Shown here one piece after another: positions 42,257 through 51,526 of a stretch of 64,000 nt of DNA. The notes below the pieces were generated by a model. It searched no databases. It was not told the origin of the DNA and was given only the letters and a program-made list of their open reading frames with translations. A program made the translations under genes and the position numbers. Each line of letters begins with the position of its first letter. The stretch's first letter is position 1. This DNA comes from an uncultured bacterium (GTDB lineage: Bacteria; Hydrogenedentota; Hydrogenedentia; Hydrogenedentales; CAILVY01). Location of the stretch: assembly GCA_937951485.1 (NCBI GenBank), contig CALEDJ010000034.1, positions 1 to 64,000 on the forward strand. Direction: 5' to 3'.

Positions 42257-42309
42257 GATTACTCCTTTATCGCGGCTTATTTGTCGGCGGTCCCCAGTTC
42301 CACGGGAAG

Positions 42310-43284
42310 TTACGAACAGGAACCCCACTCCGCCATGGAACCTTCATACGACGCAACATTATTCCGACCGCCAAGCAACGCGCCGAAACAGCCGACGCTT
42401 GCATCGCGCCCGGAATTGCAGTACGTCACGATACGCCTGGCGGTGTCCGGAACCGCGCCGCGCAGAGCGGCTTCCAATTCCTGCGCCGCGCGAAAGATAT
42501 AATACGCGCCATTTTCGCGCGCTTCCAGCAGGGAGGATGCCGGCACATTGGCCGCGCCCGGGATATGGCCGGCGCGCGCGGCGAAATCGCTCTTGGCCGC
42601 GCCGTCTTGATCCTGCAACACGATGAGTTCTTCCTGCATCACCAACCGTTCCGAGCGTGGCGCCAGAGACAACGCTGAGGGATCCAGTCCGGCGGCGAAG
42701 ACCGGCTCATGTTCTATCGGACGGCACTCATATTTCCATTCGGCGCGCCCGCCGTCAAGGATGGCCACACGGGGATAGGACAGGTAATCCAAGACCCAGA
42801 AGGCGCGCGTTGCGTTCTGTGCATCCGAGGAATCCGCCATTCCTGAATGGAGCACGACATGCTTCGCCGGGTCAATGCCCGCTTCGGCAAGCACGCGCGC
42901 GAGCGCATCGGTCGCCTTCAGGAGACCCCGAACGCCATTGCGCTCTTCCGAGAGTTGCTCATGGTGAGGCATTTGCGAAATGGGCGTTTCAAACCTCAAT
43001 TCCATCAAAAATCCCAGATATTTCCTGCTCTTAAACGCAAAAATCGTCCATTTCGCAAATGCCTCATAGTCGAAATGGACAGCCCCGGGAATGTGGCCCT
43101 GCAAATAGTCATCTTTCGGGCGGCGGTCCAACACCAGTAAATCACCGCTGTTTTCCTCCTGCAGGTTTGCGAGATTCGCTGTTTCGACCAGCAGTTTCGG
43201 GCTGTCCGCGCCTGCCGACACTGCACCCGTGACAAACAGCGCCACAAGCCCGCCCAGGAGGAAGAGACTCATTCGGCACGTCAT
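42310..43284 (-). CDS. Exported sulfurtransferase, two rhodanese domains, carrying a palindromic insert
   Basis: A 324-residue protein with a signal peptide (MSLFLLGGLVALFVTGAVSAG). The first rhodanese domain (LLVLDRRPKDDYLQGHIPGAV) lacks the catalytic Cys. The second ends in VTYCNSGRDAS, with the active-site Cys. It is of thiosulfate/3-mercaptopyruvate sulfurtransferase type and would act outside the cytoplasm. Residues ~73-106 (FAKWTIFAFKSRKYLGFLME onward) are encoded by a 102-bp palindromic element and have no counterpart in typical family members. Start at 43284 has AAGGAA upstream. The ATG at 43272 is an alternative. Confidence 0.85.
   Translation of the reverse strand: MTCRMSLFLLGGLVALFVTGAVSAGADSPKLLVETANLANLQEENSGDLLVLDRRPKDDYLQGHIPGAVHFDYEAFAKWTIFAFKSRKYLGFLMELRFETPISQMPHHEQLSEERNGVRGLLKATDALARVLAEAGIDPAKHVVLHSGMADSSDAQNATRAFWVLDYLSYPRVAILDGGRAEWKYECRPIEHEPVFAAGLDPSALSLAPRSERLVMQEELIVLQDQDGAAKSDFAARAGHIPGAANVPASSLLEARENGAYYIFRAAQELEAALRGAVPDTARRIVTYCNSGRDASVGCFGALLGGRNNVASYEGSMAEWGSCS
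42965..43066. repeat. In-frame palindromic element inside the sulfurtransferase gene
   Basis: Perfect 19-bp inverted ends at 42965-42983 and 43048-43066 (TGAGGCATTTGCGAAATGG). The total of 102 bp equals 34 codons and is open in the gene frame. The ends match the intergenic element at 11480-11587. Confidence 0.88.
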
Positions 43285-43360
43285 GTTATGTTCCTTGCAG
43301 TATCGCCACCCCCGGATTCTCGCAATCTTGAAAAAAAAGGACAAATCCAGGGAATGTGCA

Positions 43361-45250
43361 CTATTCGGGGGTGGCCGCATCTTGACCTGCGGCATCCCTG
43401 TATTGCAACTCGTACAACGTGCGGTATATTCCGCCTTTGGCGAGCAGTTCCTGGTGGGTTCCCGATTCCCGCACCTCGCCGTGGTGCATGACGATGATGA
43501 GGTCCGCATGCTGGACGGTGGACAGGCGGTGCGCGATGACGATGCTGGTGCGTCCGGCCATGAGTTTGGCGATGGCGTCTTGAATGAGCGCCTCGGTCTC
43601 AGTATCAATGCTTGAGGTGGCCTCGTCCAGCACGAGGATGCTGGGATCGTGGGCGAGGGTGCGCGCAAAGGCGAGCAGTTGGCGCTGGCCCGTGGAGAGG
43701 TTGCAGCCGCGCTCTCCGACGTGATAGCCGTAGCCGCCGGGCAGTTTCTCGATGAATGCGGCGGCGTTCACATGGCGCGCACAGGCGCGCACATGATCCA
43801 TCGGCATGGCATCGTCGCCAAGCCGGATGTTCTCCTCAATTGTACCGGAGAACAGGAACACGTCCTGCAGGACCATGCCGATTTTTCGGCGCAGGGCCAC
43901 CTGCGGGTAGTCCCGGATATCCACGCCGTCCAGGAGAATGGCGCCCTGCTGCACATCATAGAAACGGTTGAGTAAATTGATGAGCGTGGTTTTTCCCGCG
44001 CCGGTGTGGCCGACAATGGCGATGCGTTCCCCCGGTGCGATGCGCATACTGATGTTTTTCAACACCCATTGGCCGGGTTCATAGGCAAACCACACCTCGC
44101 GGAATTCCACGTCGCCGCGCAGGGCCTCGCAGGGTTTCGGGTTGGGCTTGTCCTCGATGTCCGGCGGGGTGTCCAGGAGACGAAAGACCCGCTCGGATGA
44201 AGCCATCGCCTCCAGCAACAGGTTGTAGCGGTCGGCCAGCGCGCGGATGGGAGAGAAGAACTTTTCGGCCAGAAAAACGAAAGCGAAGATGGTGCCGACC
44301 GAGGCGGTTCCGCTGACTTCCCGGCCTGTGGCCAGAATCACCCAGCCGCAATAAGCAAGAATCAGCGCCGTGGCCAGCATGCCGAGAAACTCCACCACGG
44401 GGAAGTAAATGGCGAAATTGCGGATTTGCCGCAGCCATTCATTGCGGTGGTCGGCGTTTCTGCGGCGGTACTCCGCATAATTGGCGTCTTCCCGGCGGAA
44501 CATCTGCACCACGCGCATTCCGCTGATGTTCTCCTGGAGACAGGCGTTCAGGTGGGCGATTTTTCTGCGCACCTCCAGGAAAGATCGCTGCGCATACTTG
44601 CGAAAGATCAGACTGGTCGCAAAAACGATGGGCACCGGCGCCACCACGATGACGGCCAGCCGCCAGTTGATGGCGATCATGAACCCCAACACGACCACGA
44701 TGGTCAGCAAATCGTTGACCACTTGCACCATCCCGGAAACGACGGTTTCCTGAATCTTCTCGACATCGTTTGTCACCCGTGTCATGAGCCGTCCGACGGG
44801 ATTGCGGTCCAGAAAACGGAGGGAAAGCCGTTGCAGATGATCGAAGATGTCCAGGCGCATGGTCATAAGCGTCCTCTGACCGACCAGCGCGACGATGATC
44901 ATCTGCACATAACGCAGCGCCGCTTCGAGGATCATGAATCCGGCCAGCAGCGCGACAATGCGCAACAGGCCCGCCATGTCCGCGGCAACCTGCCCTGCCA
45001 GCGCGTCGCTCACCGCCGCGTCGTCCGCGGCACGCAGTCCGGTCCGATCGGGATTGTTGATGTAGTGGTCCACGGACCACATGATGAGCAGTGGCGCGAT
45101 GTTGCTGATGACCGATACGACGATCAGCAGGAGGGTGGCCGCAACCAGCCAGCGGCGGTATGGGCGCACATAGCCGAGGAGCCGTCGCATCAGCCGCGCG
45201 TCATACGCCCGGCGCGGGGATTCATCGTCCATGTGATAATCGGCGCTCAT
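43361..45250 (-). CDS. ABC exporter half-transporter, catalytically complete Walker B
   Basis: A 629-residue half-transporter with six membrane spans (first ~ residues 33-55) and an ATPase domain. Walker A is IVGHTGAGKTTLINLL, signature LSTGQRQLLAFAR, Walker B ILVLDEATSSID with catalytic Glu, H-loop IVIAHRLSTV. The signature has Thr in place of the first Gly. It overlaps the next ABC gene by four bases, so the two form a heterodimer of MsbA/LmrA/BmrCD type. Exported substrate unknown (lipid, peptide or drug). Confidence 0.93.
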   Translation of the reverse strand: MSADYHMDDESPRRAYDARLMRRLLGYVRPYRRWLVAATLLLIVVSVISNIAPLLIMWSVDHYINNPDRTGLRAADDAAVSDALAGQVAADMAGLLRIVALLAGFMILEAALRYVQMIIVALVGQRTLMTMRLDIFDHLQRLSLRFLDRNPVGRLMTRVTNDVEKIQETVVSGMVQVVNDLLTIVVVLGFMIAINWRLAVIVVAPVPIVFATSLIFRKYAQRSFLEVRRKIAHLNACLQENISGMRVVQMFRREDANYAEYRRRNADHRNEWLRQIRNFAIYFPVVEFLGMLATALILAYCGWVILATGREVSGTASVGTIFAFVFLAEKFFSPIRALADRYNLLLEAMASSERVFRLLDTPPDIEDKPNPKPCEALRGDVEFREVWFAYEPGQWVLKNISMRIAPGERIAIVGHTGAGKTTLINLLNRFYDVQQGAILLDGVDIRDYPQVALRRKIGMVLQDVFLFSGTIEENIRLGDDAMPMDHVRACARHVNAAAFIEKLPGGYGYHVGERGCNLSTGQRQLLAFARTLAHDPSILVLDEATSSIDTETEALIQDAIAKLMAGRTSIVIAHRLSTVQHADLIIVMHHGEVRESGTHQELLAKGGIYRTLYELQYRDAAGQDAATPE

Positions 45251-47055
45251 GCTTCCGACTCCAGGGCGCGCTCCAGCAATTGCCGCCGGTGCATGTGCGC
45301 ATATAAGCCGTCCAGTGCGAGCAATTCGTCATGCGTCCCCTGCTCCACGATGCGGCCGTCGTCCAGCACCAGGATGCGGTCGGCATGGCGCACCGTGGAC
45401 ACCCGGTGCGATACGATGATGCTGGTGCGCGTTGCCATGACTTCCCGCAGCCCCTCAAGAATGCGCTCCTCCGTGTGCGTATCAACGCTGGAGAGCGCAT
45501 CGTCAAGCATCAGGATGACGGGATCACACAAGATGGCGCGGGCCAGGGTCAGCCGCTGCTTCTGGCCGCCGGAGAGGTTGACGCCGCGCTCGCCAAGCAG
45601 CGTATCCAATCCTGCGGGCATTTCTTCAAGATCTGCGCTGAATTGCGCCGTCTCGCACGCGGCGCGAATCGCCGCATCTGAAGCGTCAGGTTTGCCCAGG
45701 CGAATGTTCTCGCGCACGCTGTCGGAGAAGACGAACGGGTCCTGCGGCACATACCCCATCGCGCGCCGCAGGGTTCTGAGCGGAATCGAGCGAATATCGA
45801 AGCCGTCTATGAGCACCCTGCCGCCGGAGACATCGTATTCCCGCGCGATAAGCGCGATAACCGTGCTTTTCCCGGATCCCGTCGGGCCGACAATCGCCAC
45901 GGTCTCCCCCGCGCGGATGGTGAAACACAGGTCGTGCAGCACTGCCACGCCGTTGTAGGCAAAGTGAGCATGATCGAATTGAATTTCCCCCCTGGTGATT
46001 GCGGCTTCCTGCAAGGCGTCGGGTTCATCGCGGATATCAGGAACCGCGCACAGGATTTCGGCGATGCGATTCATCCCCACCGCCCCCCGTTGATAGAGCG
46101 TAATCACCCAGCCAAATTGCGCCATCGGAAAGGCCAGCATGACCATGCAGATCAGGAAGGCCGTCAGGTCGGCCAGGGTCAGGTCGCCGTGGATCACCAT
46201 GCCGCCGCCATACCACACCACGGTCAGGACCGCCGCGCCGATCACCATGCCGATCAGCGGCCACGCGAAAGACATCACCGCCACCAGTTTGATGTTTTCG
46301 CGCATGTACGCCTCACAGGCCTTGCGAAACGCGCGCATTTCCCGGTCCGCGATGCCATAGGCCTTGACCACCCTGGCCCCCGCCAGATTCTCCTGCACGC
46401 GCGCAGTCAACGCGGAAAACAAGTCTTGTACCACCTTGGATTGGCGGTTCATGTAGCGCACAAAGAAATAGACGGCAATGGAAATGAACGGCAACGGGAC
46501 CAACGCAACCAGGGTGAGTCGCCCGCTCAGGTAAATCATCATGCCCAAGGTTGCGGGCAGGCGGATCATGTCCACCGTTCCCATGATGCCCGGACCGATA
46601 AAATCGCGCGCATAGTTGAGGTCATTGACCGCGCGGGCCATGATGTCGCCGGTCTGGTTGCAATGGAAAAAGCGCTGCGACAATCGCTGCACGTGGCGGA
46701 AGTAGTCGTTGCGCAGGTCGAATTCAAAGTGGCGCGACGCGCCGATCATCAGCGTCCGCTGGAAGTAGCGCGCTACGCCTTCCGCCGCGGCGATGAGCAA
46801 CAGCCCCAAAAAGTAGAGCGCCAGCAACTGCCGTGTCATCGTCCCGGTTTCAAAGGCGCGGACAATGCCGCGAATCACCAGGGGGACGACCAGCCCAACC
46901 CCCACAAACATCATCGCCAGCATCGCCCCGCCAAGATAGCGCGGCCAATATGGCAGATTATAACGGAGCAGCGATAGAAAAGGACGGCCGTGAAGCGCTT
47001 TGCCGGAGTCCCGGGAATGTTCGGCGGCATCGGCGCGTTCTGCGCGCCCCGTCAT
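45247..47055 (-). CDS. ABC exporter half-transporter with degenerate Walker B
   Basis: A 602-residue partner of the preceding entry. Six spans, Walker A IVGPTGSGKSTVIALI, signature LSGGQKQRLTLARAIL. Walker B is VILMLDDALSSVD, with Asp where the catalytic Glu is expected. H-loop is IIVSHRVSTV. In heterodimeric exporters the degenerate ATP site uses this Walker B with the signature of the other subunit, which is also altered (LSTGQ). Its start overlaps the stop of the sensor-kinase gene by four bases, so the three genes form one operon. Confidence 0.93.
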   Translation of the reverse strand: MTGRAERADAAEHSRDSGKALHGRPFLSLLRYNLPYWPRYLGGAMLAMMFVGVGLVVPLVIRGIVRAFETGTMTRQLLALYFLGLLLIAAAEGVARYFQRTLMIGASRHFEFDLRNDYFRHVQRLSQRFFHCNQTGDIMARAVNDLNYARDFIGPGIMGTVDMIRLPATLGMMIYLSGRLTLVALVPLPFISIAVYFFVRYMNRQSKVVQDLFSALTARVQENLAGARVVKAYGIADREMRAFRKACEAYMRENIKLVAVMSFAWPLIGMVIGAAVLTVVWYGGGMVIHGDLTLADLTAFLICMVMLAFPMAQFGWVITLYQRGAVGMNRIAEILCAVPDIRDEPDALQEAAITRGEIQFDHAHFAYNGVAVLHDLCFTIRAGETVAIVGPTGSGKSTVIALIAREYDVSGGRVLIDGFDIRSIPLRTLRRAMGYVPQDPFVFSDSVRENIRLGKPDASDAAIRAACETAQFSADLEEMPAGLDTLLGERGVNLSGGQKQRLTLARAILCDPVILMLDDALSSVDTHTEERILEGLREVMATRTSIIVSHRVSTVRHADRILVLDDGRIVEQGTHDELLALDGLYAHMHRRQLLERALESEA

Positions 47056-50000
47056 TGCGAAGCGTCTCCATTGTCTTCTTGCGATTCCGCGGGGACGTCG
47101 TTCTGGGGTTTCGCTCGCGGGCGCCGCTCCTCAAAGCCCTGCACCAGCCCGACCAGTTCTTCGGCCTTGAACGGTTTCAGCAAGTAGCCGTCGGCGCCGT
47201 TCTCATTCAGGTTGGGAATGGTCTTGTCAACGGGTTTCGCGGTGACCATGTACACCTTCAGGCCGGCGAGCGCGGCGTTGGACTTCAGGCGACGACACGT
47301 CTCCCAGCCATCCATGCCCGGCATGGCGATATCCAGCAATACGAGCCAATAGTCCCCCGTCTGCGCCATCTCCAAGGCCTCTTCACCGGTCGCACAGCCG
47401 TCCACCACGTACCCTTCCGTCTCCAGGCACCGCGAGATAAAGGTCACGATTTCCGGGTCATCATCCACGCACAGCACCTTGTCGCCCAACTGTCCGCCCA
47501 CCAGCACTCCTTTGCTCAAGGCGGAATGGATGCCGCTCAGCAGCGTGCTTTTCCGGAAGCCGCGCTTGATGCGGCCTGCAATATGCGGCCGGTAATGTTC
47601 ATAGAGGGCGTCATCGTTGGTCAACAGCAAAATGGGAATATTCCCGGCCGAAGGGTCCGAAAGGATGTCTTCAATAACCACGCTGCCCAGGGGGCCGGCC
47701 TCCGTGTCCACCAGAATACAGTCGGGGTTGTACCGGTTGGCGAGCGACACCGCCACCGCAGGATAGGCTGCGTGGATAATGTCCATGTTTTCTGTAATCA
47801 GCAGGTTGCGGACTTGGGCGCTGAGTGCGCGGTCCTGCGTCACCAGTTCCACCAGCAGGTGGGTCTCCGTGGGCATGGGCAACCGGGCGTCTTCCTGCGG
47901 CGCCCTGCGATGCGGCGCGCCGCTCAGCGGCAGCGAAAAACGAAATGTCGCACCCTGGCCCTCGGTGCTGTTCACCGTGATGCGGCTTCCATGCAACCGC
48001 ATGATGTCCTGCGCGATGGCCAGGCCGATCCCCGTGCCGCCGTACTTGCGCGTGGAAGAACTGTCCACCTGGTAGAAGCGGGTGAAAATCTTGTCCATCG
48101 CTTCTTTCGGAATACCGATACCAGTGTCACTGACCGCCACCTCGACATCGGTTTCCGAGGCGCGCATCGTCACCGTCACGTTGCCACCGGGGCGGTTGAA
48201 TTTCACGGCATTTGAAAGCAGATTGTTGAAGACCTGCCCCAGTTTGCCCTTGTCGCCATCCACCAGGATCGTCTCCTGCGAAGGCTCGAAGATGAGGCAG
48301 ATGTTGCGGCTGTCAGCCACCGGCTGAATGATTTGGAGGCTCGTTCTCGCGCAGTCAACCAAATCGAGCGTGTCATAGACCATCTCCTCCGCGCCGCGGT
48401 GCAGGCGCGAGAAATCCAGCAGGTTTTCGATCAGCGTCACCAATTTCTCCACGTTCCGCAGCGTAATGCCGAGATACTCCCGCTGCACCTCGTTCACCGG
48501 CCCCACCTTGCCGTTCAGGATCATGTCCGTGTAACCCATCACGGCAACCAGCGGCGTGCGCAGTTCGTGCGACACGTTTGACAGCAGGTTGGTTTTCATC
48601 TCATCGAGCGTTTTCAGTTCTTCATTGGCCTCGTGCAATTTTTCGCGGGCCTGGGTAACCTCTTCCAGGGATTTCTGAAGATTATCCAGCAGTTCTGCGT
48701 TGCGAATGGCCACGGCGACATGCGGCGCGAGTTGCTCCAGAATTTCCACTTCGTGGCGCGAAAAGGCGTCTTCCCGCTCAGAACCCACGATAAGCGCCCC
48801 GATAATCCTGCCGGAGGCGTACAACGGCGCGCTGACGCAACTCTTGATCGCCTCGGGGAACTGGCCGGCAAACGGCGAGTCGCCCGAACATAGATTGCCG
48901 ACAATCAGCGAGCGACCTTCCCGGGCCACCCACGCCGCACAGTTTTCCGCCGCGACGTCACGCGCTTTGACACTGTGGCGCTCGGGGAAAAGTTGGTGGA
49001 TGTCAAATCCGCCCGCTTCATCGTTGTGCAGGGCGACGGAAGCGTAGTCGAAACGCACCAGTTTGCGCAGTTCAATCACAATGCTCTCAAACACCAACCC
49101 GGCTTCCAGGCTGGAATTGATGACATTGGCGATCTGGTTGATGGCGCTGATGCGTTCCGAACGTTCCCGGGCCTGCGTTTCAAGATGTACGTTCTGGGTC
49201 ACATCCCGGAAACTGCCCTCCACACCAACAAACACCCCCGCTTCGTCCTGGATGCCGTTGGCCGAAATCTCCACGCAGATGTGGCGCCCAGATGCATGAC
49301 GCACCCACACCCGACGGTGCTCCACAAAACGCCCATCGGCCAACTCCGCGCTCATTCGGTCGTAGTCGGTGCGGTCCACGAACATTTCGCGAAAACTTGT
49401 TCCAATGGCTTCCTCGGGATCCGCAAATCCCAGAAAAACCGCGCCGGCAGGATTGAGAAAGGTAATCGCCCACGCGGCATCGGTCTGGTAGATACCGTCT
49501 CGCATCGAGGTGATCAATCGGCGGTATTTCTCTTCGGATTGCTCCAACTGCTTGATGTTTTGCCGGAGCGCCGAGGCCATTTTGTTGAAGGAAGTCGCCA
49601 GTTCTTCGATCTCGTCCCCTGTAGCAATCTTGAGTTTGAGGTCAAAATCGCCCTGTCGGATGATCTGCGCGCCCTCATTCAACAACGAGACCGGCCGAAT
49701 GATATTGTTATTGACAATCCGGTACCCGACAACGCAGAACACGGCGATGACCAGGCCGCTGACCACCAGGGTAATCACCGCGCCGAGATTGATGTTGGCG
49801 AAGACAGAGGAAACCGGTCGGTACACGACAAGAAACAGCGGCGCCTCCCGTGGAATCCGGTGATAGGCCATCATCACGGGGCGTGTCTCTTTATTGGCGG
49901 TGTAGCGGAGCAGGAAAAACGAATCGAACTGTCGGTCTCCCGCGCGCAGGAGCCGGTCATGCAGGCGCGGGTCCACCTCATCATATCGCAACACGGGGGT

Positions 50001-50705
50001 CCGTCCCTCTCCCCCATCCTCCAAGTACACCGCAAATGCGCGATCTTCACTTGCAAAAACGATCTGGTATTCGTTCTGATCACGCACCCCCTCGTCGCGG
50101 TCCTGGCGTTGCCCCAGGACAAAAAGCAAGAGTTCCTGCACGCCCTGGTCTTCGGCAAGGAATCCCAGCAATTCCCCTGTTTCCGGATCGCGAACAGGGG
50201 ATAAAATACGCGTCATGTAGCGTTGGTTCTTCTGAAAGAGATAAGGCTCGACAAAATTGGTGCCGGTGATGCTTTCCAGCCATTCCGGGAGAAATGCGTC
50301 GGCCTCGTCCAGCGGTTCGGTGCTGACCAACGGCGTCCCCTTGCGGTCGTAAAGGATGAATGAGGAATCCACCCCCCCGATGGCGGCCGCCTCCGCCTGC
50401 ATGCGCCCCAGCAACGCCACCACCCGCGAGTGATCGTCTCCATAATCGCCGCGCAGCGCCGCGACAATCTCGCCATCCATGGCCGCGCGGCTGGCCATCA
50501 TTTGGCGCGCCTGCAGGGCAAGCCACATGCCTTCCGCCGTTTTGCGGGCGGAGGTGGCCTGGTTCTGCTGCGTCGCGATCCACTGGCCTTCGCGGGCGAA
50601 GACATAGCCGATCGTCAACGCCAATGTCATCGGGACCACGCCCACCCACAGGATGGCCCTGAGGAACTTGCGTTCAATCCCGCCACGAACTTGCTTGTTT
50701 CGCAT
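47052..50705 (-). CDS. Large membrane hybrid sensor histidine kinase
   Basis: A 1217-residue protein. TM1 spans ~14-36, an extracytoplasmic sensor ~37-300 (Cache/CHASE-like), and TM2 ~305-328. HAMP follows (~330-385), then PAS (~395-510, RRLITSMRDGIYQTDAAWAI) and GAF (~530-680). The kinase has H-box LSNVSHELRTPLVAVMGY (~712), N-box NNLLSNAVKFN and G-box YGGTGIGLA. A receiver-like domain (~965-1075) lacks the usual acidic pair and Lys, so it is probably a pseudo-receiver. A full receiver (~1080-1200, VLCVDDDPEI, LVLLDIAMPGMDG, YLLKPF) ends the protein. It lies in an operon with the ABC exporter. Confidence 0.92.
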   Translation of the reverse strand: MRNKQVRGGIERKFLRAILWVGVVPMTLALTIGYVFAREGQWIATQQNQATSARKTAEGMWLALQARQMMASRAAMDGEIVAALRGDYGDDHSRVVALLGRMQAEAAAIGGVDSSFILYDRKGTPLVSTEPLDEADAFLPEWLESITGTNFVEPYLFQKNQRYMTRILSPVRDPETGELLGFLAEDQGVQELLLFVLGQRQDRDEGVRDQNEYQIVFASEDRAFAVYLEDGGEGRTPVLRYDEVDPRLHDRLLRAGDRQFDSFFLLRYTANKETRPVMMAYHRIPREAPLFLVVYRPVSSVFANINLGAVITLVVSGLVIAVFCVVGYRIVNNNIIRPVSLLNEGAQIIRQGDFDLKLKIATGDEIEELATSFNKMASALRQNIKQLEQSEEKYRRLITSMRDGIYQTDAAWAITFLNPAGAVFLGFADPEEAIGTSFREMFVDRTDYDRMSAELADGRFVEHRRVWVRHASGRHICVEISANGIQDEAGVFVGVEGSFRDVTQNVHLETQARERSERISAINQIANVINSSLEAGLVFESIVIELRKLVRFDYASVALHNDEAGGFDIHQLFPERHSVKARDVAAENCAAWVAREGRSLIVGNLCSGDSPFAGQFPEAIKSCVSAPLYASGRIIGALIVGSEREDAFSRHEVEILEQLAPHVAVAIRNAELLDNLQKSLEEVTQAREKLHEANEELKTLDEMKTNLLSNVSHELRTPLVAVMGYTDMILNGKVGPVNEVQREYLGITLRNVEKLVTLIENLLDFSRLHRGAEEMVYDTLDLVDCARTSLQIIQPVADSRNICLIFEPSQETILVDGDKGKLGQVFNNLLSNAVKFNRPGGNVTVTMRASETDVEVAVSDTGIGIPKEAMDKIFTRFYQVDSSSTRKYGGTGIGLAIAQDIMRLHGSRITVNSTEGQGATFRFSLPLSGAPHRRAPQEDARLPMPTETHLLVELVTQDRALSAQVRNLLITENMDIIHAAYPAVAVSLANRYNPDCILVDTEAGPLGSVVIEDILSDPSAGNIPILLLTNDDALYEHYRPHIAGRIKRGFRKSTLLSGIHSALSKGVLVGGQLGDKVLCVDDDPEIVTFISRCLETEGYVVDGCATGEEALEMAQTGDYWLVLLDIAMPGMDGWETCRRLKSNAALAGLKVYMVTAKPVDKTIPNLNENGADGYLLKPFKAEELVGLVQGFEERRPRAKPQNDVPAESQEDNGDASQ

Positions 50706-50729
50706 GCGGATCAGCCCGCCGGGGCATGG

Positions 50730-51314
50730 CTATTCACTCGCCCGACCCCGGCCAATCAGTTCGCGGACCTTCTCCAGCAGTTGATCCACTTTGAACGGTT
50801 TCGCGAGGTATTCGTCCGCGCCGCACGCAAAAATGCGCTCGATATCGCGCTCTTTGCTCAGGCAGGTCACCGCCATGATCGGAATGCTGCGCGTCATTTC
50901 GTTCTCTCGCAAGGCCTTGCACACCTCAAAACCATTGATCTCCGGCATGAGAAAATCCAGCAGGATGAGGTCGGGAGACAACTGGGCGGCCTTCAGGCCG
51001 ACTTCTGTGGCGTTGCTCACTTTGATCAGTTCAAAGCCGTCATCGCTGAGAATCTTCTCCATCAACGCCAACGCGTCCGGATCATCGTCCACTATCATGA
51101 CGCGCCGCTTGCCGGGGCCTTTCTCCCGCGGAAACATATCGTATTTCTCGCGAAAACGGTCCAAGTCCTGCTCAAGAATGCGATAATGTCCCCCAGGCGT
51201 CCGCGAGGCTTTGATCAAACCCTGCTTGATCCAGTTCTTGATGCTGTGGTGCGTCACATGGCATATCTTTGCCGCTTCAAAGGTTGTGTAGGCTTTCTGC
51301 TCACGCTCTCCCAC
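50730..51314 (-). CDS. Response regulator with N-terminal MerR/excisionase-type HTH
   Basis: A 194-residue protein. Residues ~8-55 form a winged HTH of the MerR/excisionase class (YTTFEAAKICHVTHHSIKNW, then SRTPGGHYRI). The receiver occupies ~68-190 (VMIVDDDPDA, phospho-Asp in LILLDFLMPEINGFE, Lys in EYLAKPF). DNA binding at the N-terminus with the receiver behind is the reverse of the usual order. GTG start at 51314 has AAGGAG 8 bases upstream. It lies 24 bases before the hybrid kinase gene and is probably its output. Confidence 0.9.
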   Translation of the reverse strand: MGEREQKAYTTFEAAKICHVTHHSIKNWIKQGLIKASRTPGGHYRILEQDLDRFREKYDMFPREKGPGKRRVMIVDDDPDALALMEKILSDDGFELIKVSNATEVGLKAAQLSPDLILLDFLMPEINGFEVCKALRENEMTRSIPIMAVTCLSKERDIERIFACGADEYLAKPFKVDQLLEKVRELIGRGRASE

Positions 51315-51526
51315 CGTTATGGCTCCTTCTTTGGTTGACCCATTTCAACGTTGGACATCTGATATTTGTGTTCGCTTGTGCCGCGATATGTTGCTTCGTG
51401 GCAAATTTCATAGTTTAATCGGGATTCTTAATGATTATACCCATTGATAGCCAGTATTGTCAACCACTTCCTGTCACATATCGCTGTTTTCGCGATTCGG
51501 AGGTGACGCACATGCGCCCGACGCCT

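Noticed and set aside
43284-43668. N-terminal extension of the sulfurtransferase frame
   Set aside because: The extra 128 codons run antiparallel in frame through the ABC gene end (a shadow of Walker B/H-loop codons). The signal peptide and AAGGAA place the start at 43284.
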